Assembly: GCA_029168955.1 (NCBI GenBank)
Contig: JAPDOI010000010.1
Location: forward strand, 1,895,501 to 1,959,500
DNA: 64,000 nucleotides
DNA from: Aplectana chamaeleonis
Taxonomy: Eukaryota > Nematoda > Chromadorea > Rhabditida > Cosmocercidae
Reading direction: 5' to 3'
Under the pieces are notes generated by a model. The model worked only from the letters and a program-made list of their open reading frames with translations, was not told where the DNA came from and searched no databases. This document shows, one piece after another, positions 47,883 to 60,600 of the stretch. The first letter of the stretch is position 1; each line of letters opens with the position of its first letter. The translations under genes were made by a program, and so were the position numbers.

Positions 47883-48284
47883 TTAATAAAGAAGGAGTCA
47901 TTCGGCTTAAGAAATTGAACGAACTCAGACTGCACGTAGATTTTTCGGTTGACTCGATGGCAGAATGCTGGGAACCGGAAAACGTACTTCCCCTCAAAGG
48001 CTGCAGAATTGCATGAGCCTAACTATACTTTGACGCTATACGTGTGCCGAAATACAGGCAGCTCAATACTGTTTTGAGCGGTTGGAGTAGAGTCGAAGCG
48101 GTGGGCGCGGAAAGCGCGCTCTAATCGGACCCTGCATGAGATGTGCAGGTTGTCTGTTTCGCGCCATTTGGGCACATTGGCAGAATACAAATTCTGACGG
48201 CGCCACTTTTTCTGTTGATAGGATAGGGAAGGATAGGCATGAGGATTTTGAGGGCCAATCCTTTCCTTTCCGAATGCTGGATCA

Positions 48285-48385
48285 GGGATGAGCGGAATTC
48301 CGCATTCCGATTTCCGCAGATCTTTAGGCCTCGGAATTCCGCTTTCCGATTTCCGAAATATGGGTGCGGAAATCGGAACAAAATG
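48285..48385. repeat. TTCCGATTTCCG repeat cluster
   Basis: Repeated GGAATTCCGCTTTCCGATTT and GGAAATCGGAA words form overlapping palindromes. A related, partly inverted cluster is at 51510-51665, and both adjoin CCGCTCATCCCT/AGGGATGAGCGG. Confidence 0.6.
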
Positions 48386-48479
48386 CGGAAATAATCTTAA
48401 TAGTTACACTTATGTTACATGTAACTTACAGTTATATTTTCACTATGGGTGGCCATCACGTGACGCAGACGACACGCGA

Positions 48480-48582
48480 CGCAGAGAGCGCTTCCCAGAC
48501 CACACACTACGCAAAAAAGATGCTGTTCGGGGTCTCCCCTGCTGGTGTGGGGTCAAGTACCTCAAACTTGGGTAATTGAACC
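48480..48582 (-). ncRNA. SL1-like spliced-leader RNA gene or pseudogene
   Basis: On the minus strand 48582-48561 reads GGTTCAATTACCCAAGTTTG followed by AG. This is the 22-nt nematode SL1 exon with one change (T to C at position 5). The next bases are GT (GGTACTTGACC), so the leader is followed directly by a donor, as in real SL RNA genes. CAAGT/ACTTG flank the splice site and could form the usual stem across it. Downstream are GGGGAGACCCC (stem-loop) and a T-run (ATCTTTTTTG) that could serve as a weak Sm site. The 3' end is a guess. No adjacent 5S rRNA gene or proximal sequence element was recognised, so a pseudogene is possible. Confidence 0.5.
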
Positions 48583-48639
48583 AACAGCAACGGCAGTCGT
48601 AAGCCCGACCCCGCAATTGCGTCGTACATCCCCCTTGGA

Positions 48640-48985
48640 AATATCTCCTCAGCCGATTTAAGTTACTTCCGACTTATATTGTGCCATTTAAGTTACTTGT
48701 AACATATCGGAGGCGCAGTGCACAAAGTGTCCTCCCAGAAATCGGAAACAAGTTATTTTTAACATATCTGAGCCGATGTAAGTTACTTGCGACTTATCTC
48801 AGGTCATTTAAGATACCTGTAACATATCGGAGACGCACCGCACGCAGTATCCCGCCGATATGTTACATGTAACTTAAATGACCTGAGATACGTTGCAAGT
48901 AACTTACATCGGCCCAGATATGATACAAGTAACTTGTTTTCGGCCTTATGTTTTACAAGTAACTTGTTTTCATTTTTCTGAGTAT
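48640..48985. repeat. Inverted and tandem GTAACTTAAATG repeat
   Basis: Units of about 50 bp built from ATTTAAGTTACTTGTAACAT and GCCGATGTAAGTTACTTGC occur twice in one orientation (48655-48830) and are inverted at 48857-48925. The central hairpin pairs 48773-48835 with 48855-48916 around a short GC-rich loop. Confidence 0.75.
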
Positions 48986-49770
48986 GCGTAATTGGAGCTT
49001 TGTAATTCGTTAGTCGTTCAACGAGCCAAAACCCTTGTTGATCGTTAGTCGTTATCGTTATTCCTTAGAATTCCAGACTTTGAAAATCGGCTTTGCGAAA
49101 GCTGAAAAAGCAATCCAAAGTGAAAAAGAAAGAAGGCATGAATAGCTACGTGGATTACCAAAACTTGATATATGTATCCGATACAGAACAAAGTTTGAAG
49201 CTTAGATATACACATAATTCATGGCTTCAATGAGAGCTCACTATCCAGGGGTGTGCGTTTTTCGGGTTTCGTCCTTCTGGCAAGAGTATTCATTGTCGAG
49301 AAAGATAGGGAAAATTGAGGATTTCACGATTTTCTTCGCTTCATAATACATGCGATCAACCGACTGATGATCGCGACCTGCAAGCAGCGCATACTAAAAA
49401 ACGTCCCATGTAGTGAATGCTTCACTTCACCGGATGTAGATGCAGTGCAGGCGAACTGTAGACACTTTGATCCGTTATAGATTGACTCAAGAAACACGCC
49501 GCCCAACGCCCAACTAGAACGCCTGCGTCGTCAGCGAGGAAGTGGCCGTGGAGCCGAAAATTCAAAGTTCTGTCGCCCGCAGTAGTGACTGTCGCGATCG
49601 AGCAATTATTTTACTTTCAAGAAGTCGCCGGATCTTAAAGACTCGCGCAACGAGCCCGTCTGAACTTTTTTGAATGAACGTGAAGCACAAACTCTCCACA
49701 CCCCGACGCGCCGTGCTGCCAGTGCGCTGAGCGCCGTTTTGAGCCTTCAGCATCTGGGCGGGCCAAGTAC
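48986..49770. other. No recognisable gene
   Basis: Mixed-composition sequence without clear domains, element ends or RNA folds. Confidence 0.4.
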
Positions 49771-49791
49771 AGCAAACTGGGTAATTGAGCC
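49740..49791 (-). ncRNA. Degenerate SL1-like copy
   Basis: The minus strand from 49791 reads GGCTCAATTACCCAGTTTGC then TGTACTTGGCCC. Compared with the locus at 48582 it shares the leader core, the GTACTTG-GCC continuation and upstream GCCGTTG, but has a 1-nt deletion and changed GAG. It is probably a decayed relative of the first copy. Confidence 0.35.
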
Positions 49792-50997
49792 AACGGCATT
49801 GCCGAAATCTGAGTCATGTTTCAAGAGTGCATTCCCCTGGAGATGGGCGTGGTTGGCTCCGAGTCTCATTTTTAATGCGATTTTTGTACGCGTTAGTCAC
49901 TATCTCGCTCTTCTCTTCGCGATTTGCACGCTCTCGTGCCAGCAGGGCGAGCAGATGCTTATCGCGTGTTTCAAAGAGAAATGGGCGGATCGGCGTGAGC
50001 GTCGAGCTCCTTTCTGTCTGAGGATAAGGTTAGCGACCGGTCCGTGATTGCTGCAACGCGACACTTTGGTCGGAGTCATACTCACGCGACCAGTGACAGC
50101 GACAGTGCATATCAGGCATATCGACTCTCGGTCGATATTGATGGTCAAGACTGCTTTGCAATGCTCGTCGCTGTAAGTATGATACCGGCCTTTGTATTGA
50201 CATGGCGCGTCACACTAGAGAACTGGTGCGTGCCTCAGACATCTGTAACTATTAATTGTCGTCTCTGCGAAAATTGTTCCAATCGAATGACTGATTCGAA
50301 TTCTGTTTTCGAATGATGTAGAACTCATATTTGCATATAGCTTTGGACGGCTTTCCAAGGTATATTTCTGAAAAAGTATTTTTGAGTTCTTGAATACGAC
50401 TGCGTAGAATGTTCACAGAATGGCTCCGCTTCTAGTAGTTTGAAAAACTTGTTCAGATTCGGAAACGGGTTCTGGTTTTTTTATCAGCTGTACAGTTTTT
50501 CAGGGAATCGCCATCAGATGAATTAAGGGCTTTCTGCGACAACGGCTAAATCTCATAATTTAAGGGGTATAATGCTTTTGCTTGGCACCGAAGCTATTCT
50601 TCGCCCAACATCGCGCGACGTCATCTTGGGGCCATAATATTTATATCGAAGACGTTAGAAGTCGTTTAGTTAGAAATGGTAGTGACAGTAGGTAAATAAT
50701 ATCCTGGGCCACCTAGGCAAGTACATAGGTATTTGGAACAACCAACGACGAAATATTTGTCACAGTTGGCGCGATCCCCCCATAGGAAAGCGATGATAGT
50801 GATTACTAATTTTCTAACGAATTTTCGGGTACTTCACGAATTTTTGAAAAATTGTTTGTCGTTAGCCTTTAAACGTAACCCCAAAAAAATCCCGTCGGTC
50901 AGTTAATCCTTAATCGTGAGTCGCAATCATGCACATCCCTGGAGTGATCTTCATGAGATCAGAAATCTGACTAATAACGGTTTAGTGGTAAGTATGG
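49792..50997. other. No confirmed gene; one possible exon end
   Basis: A plus-strand frame ending RLSVDIDGQDCFAMLVA stops at a good donor (GCTGTAAGTATG, about 50168). No family or matching acceptor was recognised, so no gene is called. The remainder shows nothing. Confidence 0.3.
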
Positions 50998-51001
50998 TTA
51001 A

Positions 51002-51438
51002 AGGCAGTGTCCACGATGAATTTCTTCATCGGTTTTTGACCGGAAATCGAAGTTCAGGGTCTCATTGGAGCACTGGGGTCGAAAGAACGAACGAAAACGA
51101 GCCCGAAAGAGCACCATACGGCCCCAAAGTCCGCTCGCGCTAGCCCTTTCCGCTCGCGGTCGAGTTTTCCGACAAACAGTTTAGTCCGCTTCTACATTAG
51201 CATTGGAGCGCGAGCGCGGCTGAGTTCTAGCATTGGGGCGCATTTGCGCACGCTGTCTAGTTCAGGCCGATGTCCGCCAACTCATCCACCGTTGAAATGT
51301 GGCTTTCAAGAAGAAGAGCTGATTTTTGATGTTTCGTAACGTTTTTCATGATTCTTTCTTGATTGATGGAACAGTCAGACTCTAAACCTTCGTTTTCTGG
51401 TGGAAACTCGAAAACGATTTTTATCGTAGACACTGCCT
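51002..51438. mobile_element. TTAA-type MITE, AGGCAGTGTCCACGAT family
   Basis: TTAA at 50998-51001 precedes AGGCAGTGTCCACGATGAAT. The right end ATCGTAGACACTGCCT is followed by TTAT, a one-base decay of TTAA. The interior (CATTGGAGCGCGAGCGCGG, CTAGCATTGG) matches the block ending at 11709 in the left arm. Confidence 0.7.
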
Positions 51439-51509
51439 TTATGTAACTGGAGAATGATGATTTAGTGCTTTTAGACCCGAGGTTCAAGGACACATTTTTC
51501 GAGCAGCGA

Positions 51510-51665
51510 GTAAACTTTGTTCCGTTTTCCGATTCTGAATTCCGATTTCCGCCAATTTCGGTCCTCGGAATTCCGCTTTCCGACTTCCGAAATTTTGAAA
51601 CTTGTTCCGATTTCCGTTTTCCGATTTCCGGAATTCTACATTTTTATTCCGCTCATCCCTGTGCT
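51510..51665. repeat. TTCCGATTTCCG repeat cluster, second copy
   Basis: TTCCGATTTCCGCCAATTTC, GGAATTCCGCTTTCCGACTT and similar words repeat, ending in CCGCTCATCCCTGTGCTGGA. Part is inverted relative to 48285-48385. Confidence 0.55.
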
Positions 51666-51784
51666 GGATGCGAGCCCTGAATTGGTGTATTATGGGTGTT
51701 AGACGTGCTAATCACGAGTTTGCGATCAACTTTGCGTTTCAAAGTTTCGCTTTACGGGTGCTGGGTGCGTTTGCGTCAGAAGCC

Positions 51785-52200
51785 TGTGTAGTGGCAGAAA
51801 TTAAAGCGTTTTCCAACAGAGGGTTGAAGATGAGCCCTTGAGTGCCTCTGCTGAATCAATCCGTGAAGCTATCGTCATTGGAGAAGGTTTTCAAAAAACA
51901 CAGCAGTGTTGGAATGGTGCTTAAAATCGCTTGAGAAGCTATTCCAACGGTTTATCAGGGTTTGGGTGGGGAATAAAGTCCGGGAGGTGGCAATTAGCCA
52001 CGTCAATTATCTTGTCGTGTCACCAACGCACGGAGGTCAACACCCCCAGGTGGTGCCGAGAGCTGGATCTCATCCACTTAATAAGGAAAGAGTCATTCGG
52101 CCTAAGAAATTGAAAGAACTCAGACTGCACGTTGATTTTTTGGTTGTTTTGGTGGCAGAATGTTGGGAACCGAAAAACGTTATCCTCCGAACCGTAGTAT
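51785..52200. repeat. Dispersed repeat S, copy C (uninterrupted)
   Basis: Contains CAACACCCCCAGGTGGTGCC and CATCCACTTAATAAGG, the intact forms of the two sites that are occupied by transposons in copy B. It is colinear with both other copies. Confidence 0.75.
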
Positions 52201-53699
52201 TTGGAAACAGAACGAAAAATAGGTTATTGCTTTCTGTTCTCTTTTGAAATGTTCCTGAATGTGGAGCGAGAAACGTTCGCAAAAAAGCGAGATCTTCTTG
52301 AATTGCGATGAAACCCTCCCGAGCGATAGGAGGAAGGCAAACGATGAATTGAAACAGCTGGAGGTGGACACGCTGCATCCCACGCATAGAAAATGCACAT
52401 ACATCTTCCCTGAATTGACACTTACATAAATGAGCAAGCAGCTAGAATCGAATGCGAGAAAAACCATTGCTACAGTACCGCAATCCTGGTCAATGCCACG
52501 ACATTACTGCGATAGTATCAGGCCGGTGATGTTATAGGGGGCAAGCCTTTCAGCGTTCGAAAACACGATTCAGACTTTCCCAGATTCAGATTTTGAAGCG
52601 GAAACTTATTTTGAGCTTCAAAATTTTCAGGTAAGTCGCATCGCTTTCTGTTTCTTGTAGCGAAGATTCTTTTGAAAAAAGAGGGGCCAAGTTGGTATGC
52701 GAGAACCTTTTTTTTCAAAAAAAATTCGAAGATTCTGTGCCTGTTTCTCTGCTGAAACGAACTCGGAACGAGCAGAGGGCAACTGTTATAAGACGTGTGT
52801 GGGGTGACCCGATGGGTTGGCTGGGCTACGAGATATTCACCCATTTACCGGCCATTTTCCGGCGCTCTTCCGTTCTTACTCTTCTTATAAAGATCCAAAG
52901 CTTACCCTTCTGCCAAAAAACAGTAAAATTTTTATCGTGAACACTTGGAACACCTTAAAAAACATACACACTCGCACAGCATAAACGGCATAGCATACAC
53001 GCTCGCAAAAGTTGCTGAGATAGCTACGATAGTGGGATCGTAAGGGTTCAAGTAGAAAGCTCACGAAGTTACAAGCGTCAAAATGAGTCAACATGATCGT
53101 ATTTGAGCCGCATCGAATCACCAAATCATCCATTCTCTGCCCGCCGATGCGGACTCCTCTCCTTGATGAAAATATTCAACCTCCGATTACGGTAATTTCG
53201 CCTTAGTTTTTACGCTTCTAAGGCATCAGATTTCCAGTAAAGGCCATAGGAGTGTATTAGCGTCGTTTTTCCAACCAATCTGTCGCTAGCTTCGCTATTT
53301 CGACCAATGCGATGTTACTCTTCAATACAGAAAGGAACGTTATATAGTTAACCGCAAAGTTAAAAGGCTATGGTGCGGTTGCGGTGAACACACGGAAACT
53401 ACGGTGCATTACCTGGCACTTTGTCAGATTTTTCATCGATCGACAGCACTGCTGATTTTATGGATAAGTTACGATTTTTGTTATTTTTTCTTGTATGTTT
53501 TTGTTTTACTTTCGCTTCTGGCTCTAAACGAAAAGTACAAAGAGAAATTTCAATATGTCTTCATTGTTAGAGCATGTTGCCATATGTTTCACCAACGTTA
53601 CCCGCAGGATCTGCATTGTTAAGTTGAAGCTTGGCCGAATAATTCTCCCCTAGAAATTCGCGTATTAAGGTGGCTTTAAGGTAGAGCTGAATTTTGAAA
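52201..53699. other. No recognisable gene; one solo MITE end
   Basis: A TTAA-family terminus without partner is at about 52925-52946 (TTTTTATCGTGAACACTTGG). Frames around 52700-52850 and 53400-53620 have no recognisable domains. Confidence 0.35.
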
Positions 53700-54240
53700 A
53701 TTCCCCAATTCGGCCCCAAAATTCATACAATACCGCTGCTATCCAAGGAAAAAAGGGGCAAAGTTGCTAAAGTGGGGAACTAGAGTGTCTTTTTATATAC
53801 CAGCACTCGCTTCAACGTGCTCTATTTTGGATTTTCAGAAGGCCGAAATTTCCAGCATGTCGTGATCCAAACAGCTATGCAAAATGAATTCAGGAAAATC
53901 TTAATTTTCGAGGTGAAAACGTTTTTAATTCGAAAATGCTAGAGGTCGCGTACGTTCGTTTTCATCGAACCGGCTCGTTATCTTGTGACAACATAACTGT
54001 TTATTCAAAATTAACTACATCTTAAAAAGGCTTTTCCAATGAGAAATCCCGAAATTATTTCATGTTGTTGATAGACTGTGACACCATAAACATTTTGGAT
54101 CTTTCAAAATTGAAAACAGGTAATTTTGAGGCGAGTTTTGGTGAAAGGACGCTTTGGTTGCCCTTTTTGGCAACTTCGCCCCTTTCTCCCTTGAATAGCA
54201 GTGGTATTCTACTTCTCCGACTCTTACCATCACTAAACTG
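53700..54240. repeat. Imperfect foldback
   Basis: AATACCGCTGCTATCCAAGG with AAAAGGGGCAAAGTTGC (53729-53775) is inverted at about 54165-54212 (CCCTTGAATAGCAGTGGTAT, GGCAACTTCGCCCC). Inner arms are weakly similar. Centre near 53970. The plus-strand frame 54062-54397 lies on it and is not recognised as a gene. Confidence 0.5.
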
Positions 54241-54644
54241 TGAAATTAGTAATAATACAATGGTTAAAAGTGAGTCTTTAGAGAATACTTTTTCATCACA
54301 AAACATTGTGTTCAATCGAAATTTTTGCATCGTTGTTCACATAATCACAATTTCGGTCTTGATGTTCATACCCTTCACGATTGCAAGGATTGTATGAAGA
54401 CTAACTTGGTCTGCGACGTCATAGACAGAGCTTCCGAAATCAACATATGTATATCGGTGTTTGCCCGCCCGTAGTTCAATGACGGCTATGACGTTTCACC
54501 ACCGTTCGGGGAAGAGAGGGTGATCAGGAATGATTCATCGACAAATGTGTGAGGTCATTGCTCCTAAAAGAAGCAGGTCTTATACGAACTAGATTTGAGT
54601 TCGGAAGAGTATACATGCGAAAGAACACAAGTAGTAGACTATGT

Positions 54645-54930
54645 CAACGAATATTCGGAAAACGAATATTCGGCCGAATAAACGAATAATCGAATATTCG
54701 AATAATTCGATTATTCGGAGAGGTCAATTTTTCGAATAATTCGTTTATTCGAATATTCGGAAATGTCAATTTTTCGAATAGTTCGTTTATTCGAATATTC
54801 GGAGAAGTCAATTTTTCGAAAAATTCGTTTATTCGAGTATTCGAAAGAGTCAATTTTTTGAATTATTCGTTTATTCGAATATTCGAACGGCCCAATATTC
54901 GAATATTCGGCCGAATAAACGAATAATTTC
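54645..54930. repeat. 42-bp GAATATTCG satellite, first array
   Basis: About five units of GAATATTCGGAGAAGTCAAT followed by TTTTCGAATAATTCGTTTATTC. The array is bounded on both sides by GAATATTCGGCCGAATAAAC. The same unit and orientation recur at 57615-57960. Open frames across it arise because 42 is a multiple of three. Confidence 0.85.
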
Positions 54931-55674
54931 AGAAAAATAAGAAGCAGAGTCTCCGGCACATGTCCATTTTGGCGGTCTTGAGATGAAATGTCCCAAATCA
55001 AACTGGTAGGAAGTTCGAATATAATCGGAATACTCCAATATTAGACATGAGATAGTCAGAAACCTAATGGTGGAGTATCTCGCTCAGCACCGAATTTGTG
55101 GGCAGACGTAACAGATACTGTTTTTCATCTGATGGAGTATCTCCCAAACAAACTCTAGCGATGTTCCAGAACCGGCTACCGTACGCTGCTAGAGTATTAT
55201 GTAATACTTAATTTCCATGAATTTAAGTCAGTCGCTGCAGCTTTGAGCCAGTTCCTATTCAGCATTCTTCACCTTAGATTTTTGCGGTCCAGAGGTGAAA
55301 TGTCTGCAAGCAAACTGGGTGCTATCTTAGCGGTGGGGTCACTATGCCCGGGTGCACTTGGTCCCGCCCATTTTATCGTGCCGCACTAACTTTGCCCCCC
55401 TACTCGGGGTTACCCTCCCCCGCACAAATCAGGAGTGTTTGCGGCACGGAAAAATGGGCGTATTCATGTGCGATACAACAGTGCCCCCTCCCCCGCTCAG
55501 ATAGCACCCTAAACTGATCGGAAATTCGGATATTGTTGGTAGATATTGTTTAAAAAATCCAGAGAATTTGATCGTATCATTTAACAACTACTCATAGATA
55601 GTGGTAAATGTTAGTTTGAATACTCTCATGATAAATGTGGAATGTATTTTTGTGGAAGTACATTGGCATAGCTT

Positions 55675-55852
<178 letters not shown>

Positions 55853-55996
55853 CGTCGGCATGGATCAGGAAGAGACTTCTCATTCACTGTTGAAGGTTGG
55901 CGCAGAACTCAGTGCGCCTATGTTATAGCATGTGGCACAGAGTTTGCATAATCTCCGATAGGGAACATAAAGTCTCTTCAGGATCGATGACGATGT

Positions 55997-57540
<1,544 letters not shown>

Positions 57541-57614
57541 CTTTATTGACCTATACAAAAATATGTCAAGAAAGTCGGAAGTGCCGCGAACGGTGGTTTG
57601 ATGGTCCGTACTTC

Positions 57615-57960
57615 TTATTCGAATACTCGCGATTTTGGCCGAATATTCGAATTATTCGTATTCGAATCATTCGAATAATTCGATTATTCGGAAGAGTCAA
57701 ATTTTCGAATAATTCGTTTATTCGAATATTCGGAGAAGTCTATTTTTCGAATAGTTCGTTTATTCGAATATTCGGAGAAGTCATTTTTTCGAATAATTCG
57801 TTTATTCGAATATTCGGAGAAGTCATTTTTTCGAATAATTTGTTTATTCGAATATTTGGAGAAGTCAATTTTTCGAATAATTCGTTTATTCGAAAATTCG
57901 AAAGAGTCAATTTTTCAAATTGTTTGTTTATTCGAATATTCGAAATTTTTATTCGTTTGA
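57615..57960. repeat. 42-bp GAATATTCG satellite, second array
   Basis: About seven units of GAATATTCGGAGAAGTCATT plus TTTTCGAATAATTCGTTTATTC, in the same orientation as 54645-54930. Confidence 0.85.
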
Positions 57961-58076
57961 TATACTCTAACAAGTAGGCTAAGAAGCAGGACAGCGACAA
58001 GATGAGTACCTACTGCCCTTTTGACACTTGGTTAATCCACTTGCGGTTCGGTAATCTGTGGTCGCAATAAGGGTTT

Positions 58077-58392
58077 CATAGTTGTACACGAACGAAATTT
58101 TCAAAAAATTTTCAAAAGATTTTTCGAAATTTTTTTTTGTTCGTTTTCGTTCGTTCGAAAACTCATCGAACGAAATTTTTTTCAGATTCCGTTCGTTCGA
58201 AATTTCGTCGAACAAAATTTTTTCAAATTTCGTTCGTTCGAAATTTCGTCGAACGAATTTTTTTCAAATTTCGTTCGTTCGAAATTCGATTTTTCGAAAG
58301 TTTTTCGAAATTCGTTCGTTCCAAATTTTCTCGAACGAATTTTTTTTCATTTTTCGTTCGTTCGACATTTTTTTCGAAATTGTACAACTATA
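58077..58392. repeat. ~42-bp CGTTCGTTCGAAATTTCGTC satellite with inverted ends
   Basis: About five units with a period of 41-42 bp (GAACGAAATTTTTTTCAGAT, TCCGTTCGTTCGAAATTTCG). The block is bounded by ATAGTTGTACA on the left and TGTACAACTAT on the right, an 11-bp inverted pair, so the array may be the inside of a small TIR element. Confidence 0.75.
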
Positions 58393-59100
58393 GTCACTAT
58401 TGGGTCATCCTTATCTATAGTGTCGTCGTAGAATTTTGTCAAGTGAACTGACGAGGCTGCGACAATAGATGGCCGCTCGCGATCGAAACCTCGTTGAATG
58501 GTGGTGATAAAAACGCCGCACTGACCGCCGCAACAATCGCGTCTCGTCCATTTCTCGACTGAATCTGGCGAAGGGTCTTTATCTAGGTTTCCACGTATTC
58601 ACAGATTACAAGACGATGACAATGTGTATTCGTAGACTGCGACTCATGTTCTGGACTGTAATCGAAAAAGTGCAGCGGTATCACAAATACAAGTGGAGAC
58701 AAAAAATATAGAAAAAAAGTGTAGAGCTCTTCCTTTTTTCAGATATCTGAGAATTATCAACTTCATTCATTCAACATGCCTGATGTCTGATGCTTCGTTT
58801 TCATCAGTCCCATGCAAGGATCAGCAGTTTAAATTTCCGAAACCTGCGGTTTCACGTCTTCGGCATTCGCCGCTGGATTTCCGGAAACCGAATACAACTG
58901 CAGCGAGACCCAAATTACCAAGATGCATATTTCCATTCCGCTCATCCTCGGTCCGGAGAGGTTGAGAAGAAAACTTTATCTGTGCACTAACAGCTTCTTT
59001 CCTCACTGTATGAAGTTGCGACTCCAACATGACAAAATGAACCTGACGATTTTGAGAGACTTACCGATTCGGATCCCGTGCCGGAAGCCTCAGCAGGCAT
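58393..59100. other. No recognisable gene
   Basis: A good acceptor-like TTTTTTCAG at 58735-58742 precedes short frames with no recognised domain. CCGCTCATCCTCGG at 58938 resembles the CCGCTCATCCCT word at 51650. Confidence 0.3.
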
Positions 59101-59844
59101 GTATGTACGATGCAACGCTAAGTTTTGTAAAAACGGGGAGCATCTGGCAGAGTTGGAAAAAAGACCGATGCATGTAACTTTTTTGAATTCTAAAAACGCT
59201 ATAGTATCCATAAAATCACTTTGTTTTTCAAACAAATAGTTTTTGCTGTCGTTTATCAAAACCGTCGCGCGCGGCGAAGTGCGGCGATACTTTGAGCAGT
59301 ATCTGTACAAGTAGTGGAAGTGCAATCTGTATGATTCCTTCATAAATTAGTTGCAGGTAAGAGAATCTCAAGGTTTGTTTAAGTTGAATTTTCGAAAACC
59401 TGCATTTAAGAGCCCGGGGTTTTCGCAACAAAACTCTGACTTTTCAAAAAGTTCTCAAGCGTGTTTAGTGAAGGATTCCGAAAATTCAGTCTAAACAAAC
59501 TTTGAGATTCTCTCACTTGCGCCTGATTTATGAAGAAATCATACAGATTGCTCTTCCACTACTTGTACAGATACTGCTCAAAGTATCGCCGCACTTCGCC
59601 GCGCGCGACGTTTTTGATAAACGACCGCAGAAACAAGTTCTTTGAAAAAACAAAGTAATTTTATGGAACTTCTTAGGCCTACAAGTCACATAATTAGGTA
59701 GCAATTCGATCTGCGAATATGATAGCGTCTTTAGAATTCAAAAAAAGTCTTCATTCAAAAAAGTTACATGCATCGGACGTTTTTTTTGCCAAATTTGCCC
59801 GATGCTCCCCGTTTTTGCAAAATTCAGCGCGGGTATTGTACCTA
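59101..59844. repeat. Foldback with ~350-bp arms
   Basis: Paired segments include AAAACGGGGAGCATC (59130) with its inverse at 59803-59818, CGATGCATGTAACTTTTTTG with its inverse near 59755-59775, and GTACAAGTAGTGGAAG with CTTCCACTACTTGTAC. The coordinate sum is about 118,945 throughout. The short hinge is around 59,470. No coding capacity was recognised. Confidence 0.85.
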
Positions 59845-60600
59845 CTGAGAAAACAATCATTCCGATAAGCTCTCGCGTATGATGTCATGTGGGTTTCATA
59901 CTTCCAGCTCCAATTTCTCCCTTTGTTAGCAATATCATCCTGCTATTCTTTTCTGTGAAGCGTGTGAAAAATACTTCACAGATCAGAAAACACTGCCCTT
60001 GATAAACCTTCGTTTGTATGGGAAAACAAGGTTGATATTATCGTAAAGGTGGAACTCTGCGCCAAAATAGTTTCTAACGTTCTTTTTCGGTTGTGGAGTT
60101 TAAGCCACTGCATGGTTTATTGTTTTCCGCATGTGCATAGAGTCTTGCCGAAATCGTTCTCGAATTTATTCCACGGTCGCATGAGCATTCTTTTAACAAG
60201 TGTTACGTATGTGATGAACGCCACAGCCATAAAAGGCGGTCAAAATTTTTTAGGGTGCATTTTTGAAGCCCGAAATTTCTTGAATGTTCTCATCCCTCCC
60301 CAGTGCCATTTCTGACTAAACATGGCCCAATTATCAGTGCTTCTAAGAATATGTTCAAACCTAAGTTTGTAGGTGCTAATGCAACCTTCGAACAGTGTCA
60401 CAGATAGGTTCTTCCGGTTGTTCCAAAAAACACTGATCAGGCAAATTTGAGGGAGTTCGGAAAAAAATTTTCGGATGGGACTTCAAACTTTTTCTGGGGG
60501 GGGAGGGGTGGTGGGGGTTATTCTGGGTCCTGAATAGGAATCTGGGGTCCCATTATTCTCAGGCTCACTGTAGGTTAATGTAGGTTTAATGTAATTTACA

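Larger units (their letters stand above)
42735..48085. repeat. Dispersed repeat S, copy B, split by two transposons
   Basis: Pieces 42735-42990, 47359-47397 and 47883-48085 read continuously as the repeat that is uninterrupted at 51785-52200 and partly at 40937-41297. The gaps are exactly a hAT-like element (42991-47358, 8-bp duplication) and a TTAA MITE (47398-47882). Confidence 0.8.

Noticed and set aside
49670..50047. 125-codon plus-strand frame
   Set aside because: Overlaps the decayed SL-like copy on the other strand, has no recognisable domain and no ATG-supported start context. Composition alone explains the open frame.
54062..54397. 111-codon plus-strand frame with a hydrophobic C-terminus
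   Set aside because: Lies on an imperfect foldback arm. No acceptor or donor, no known domain, and strong repeat context.
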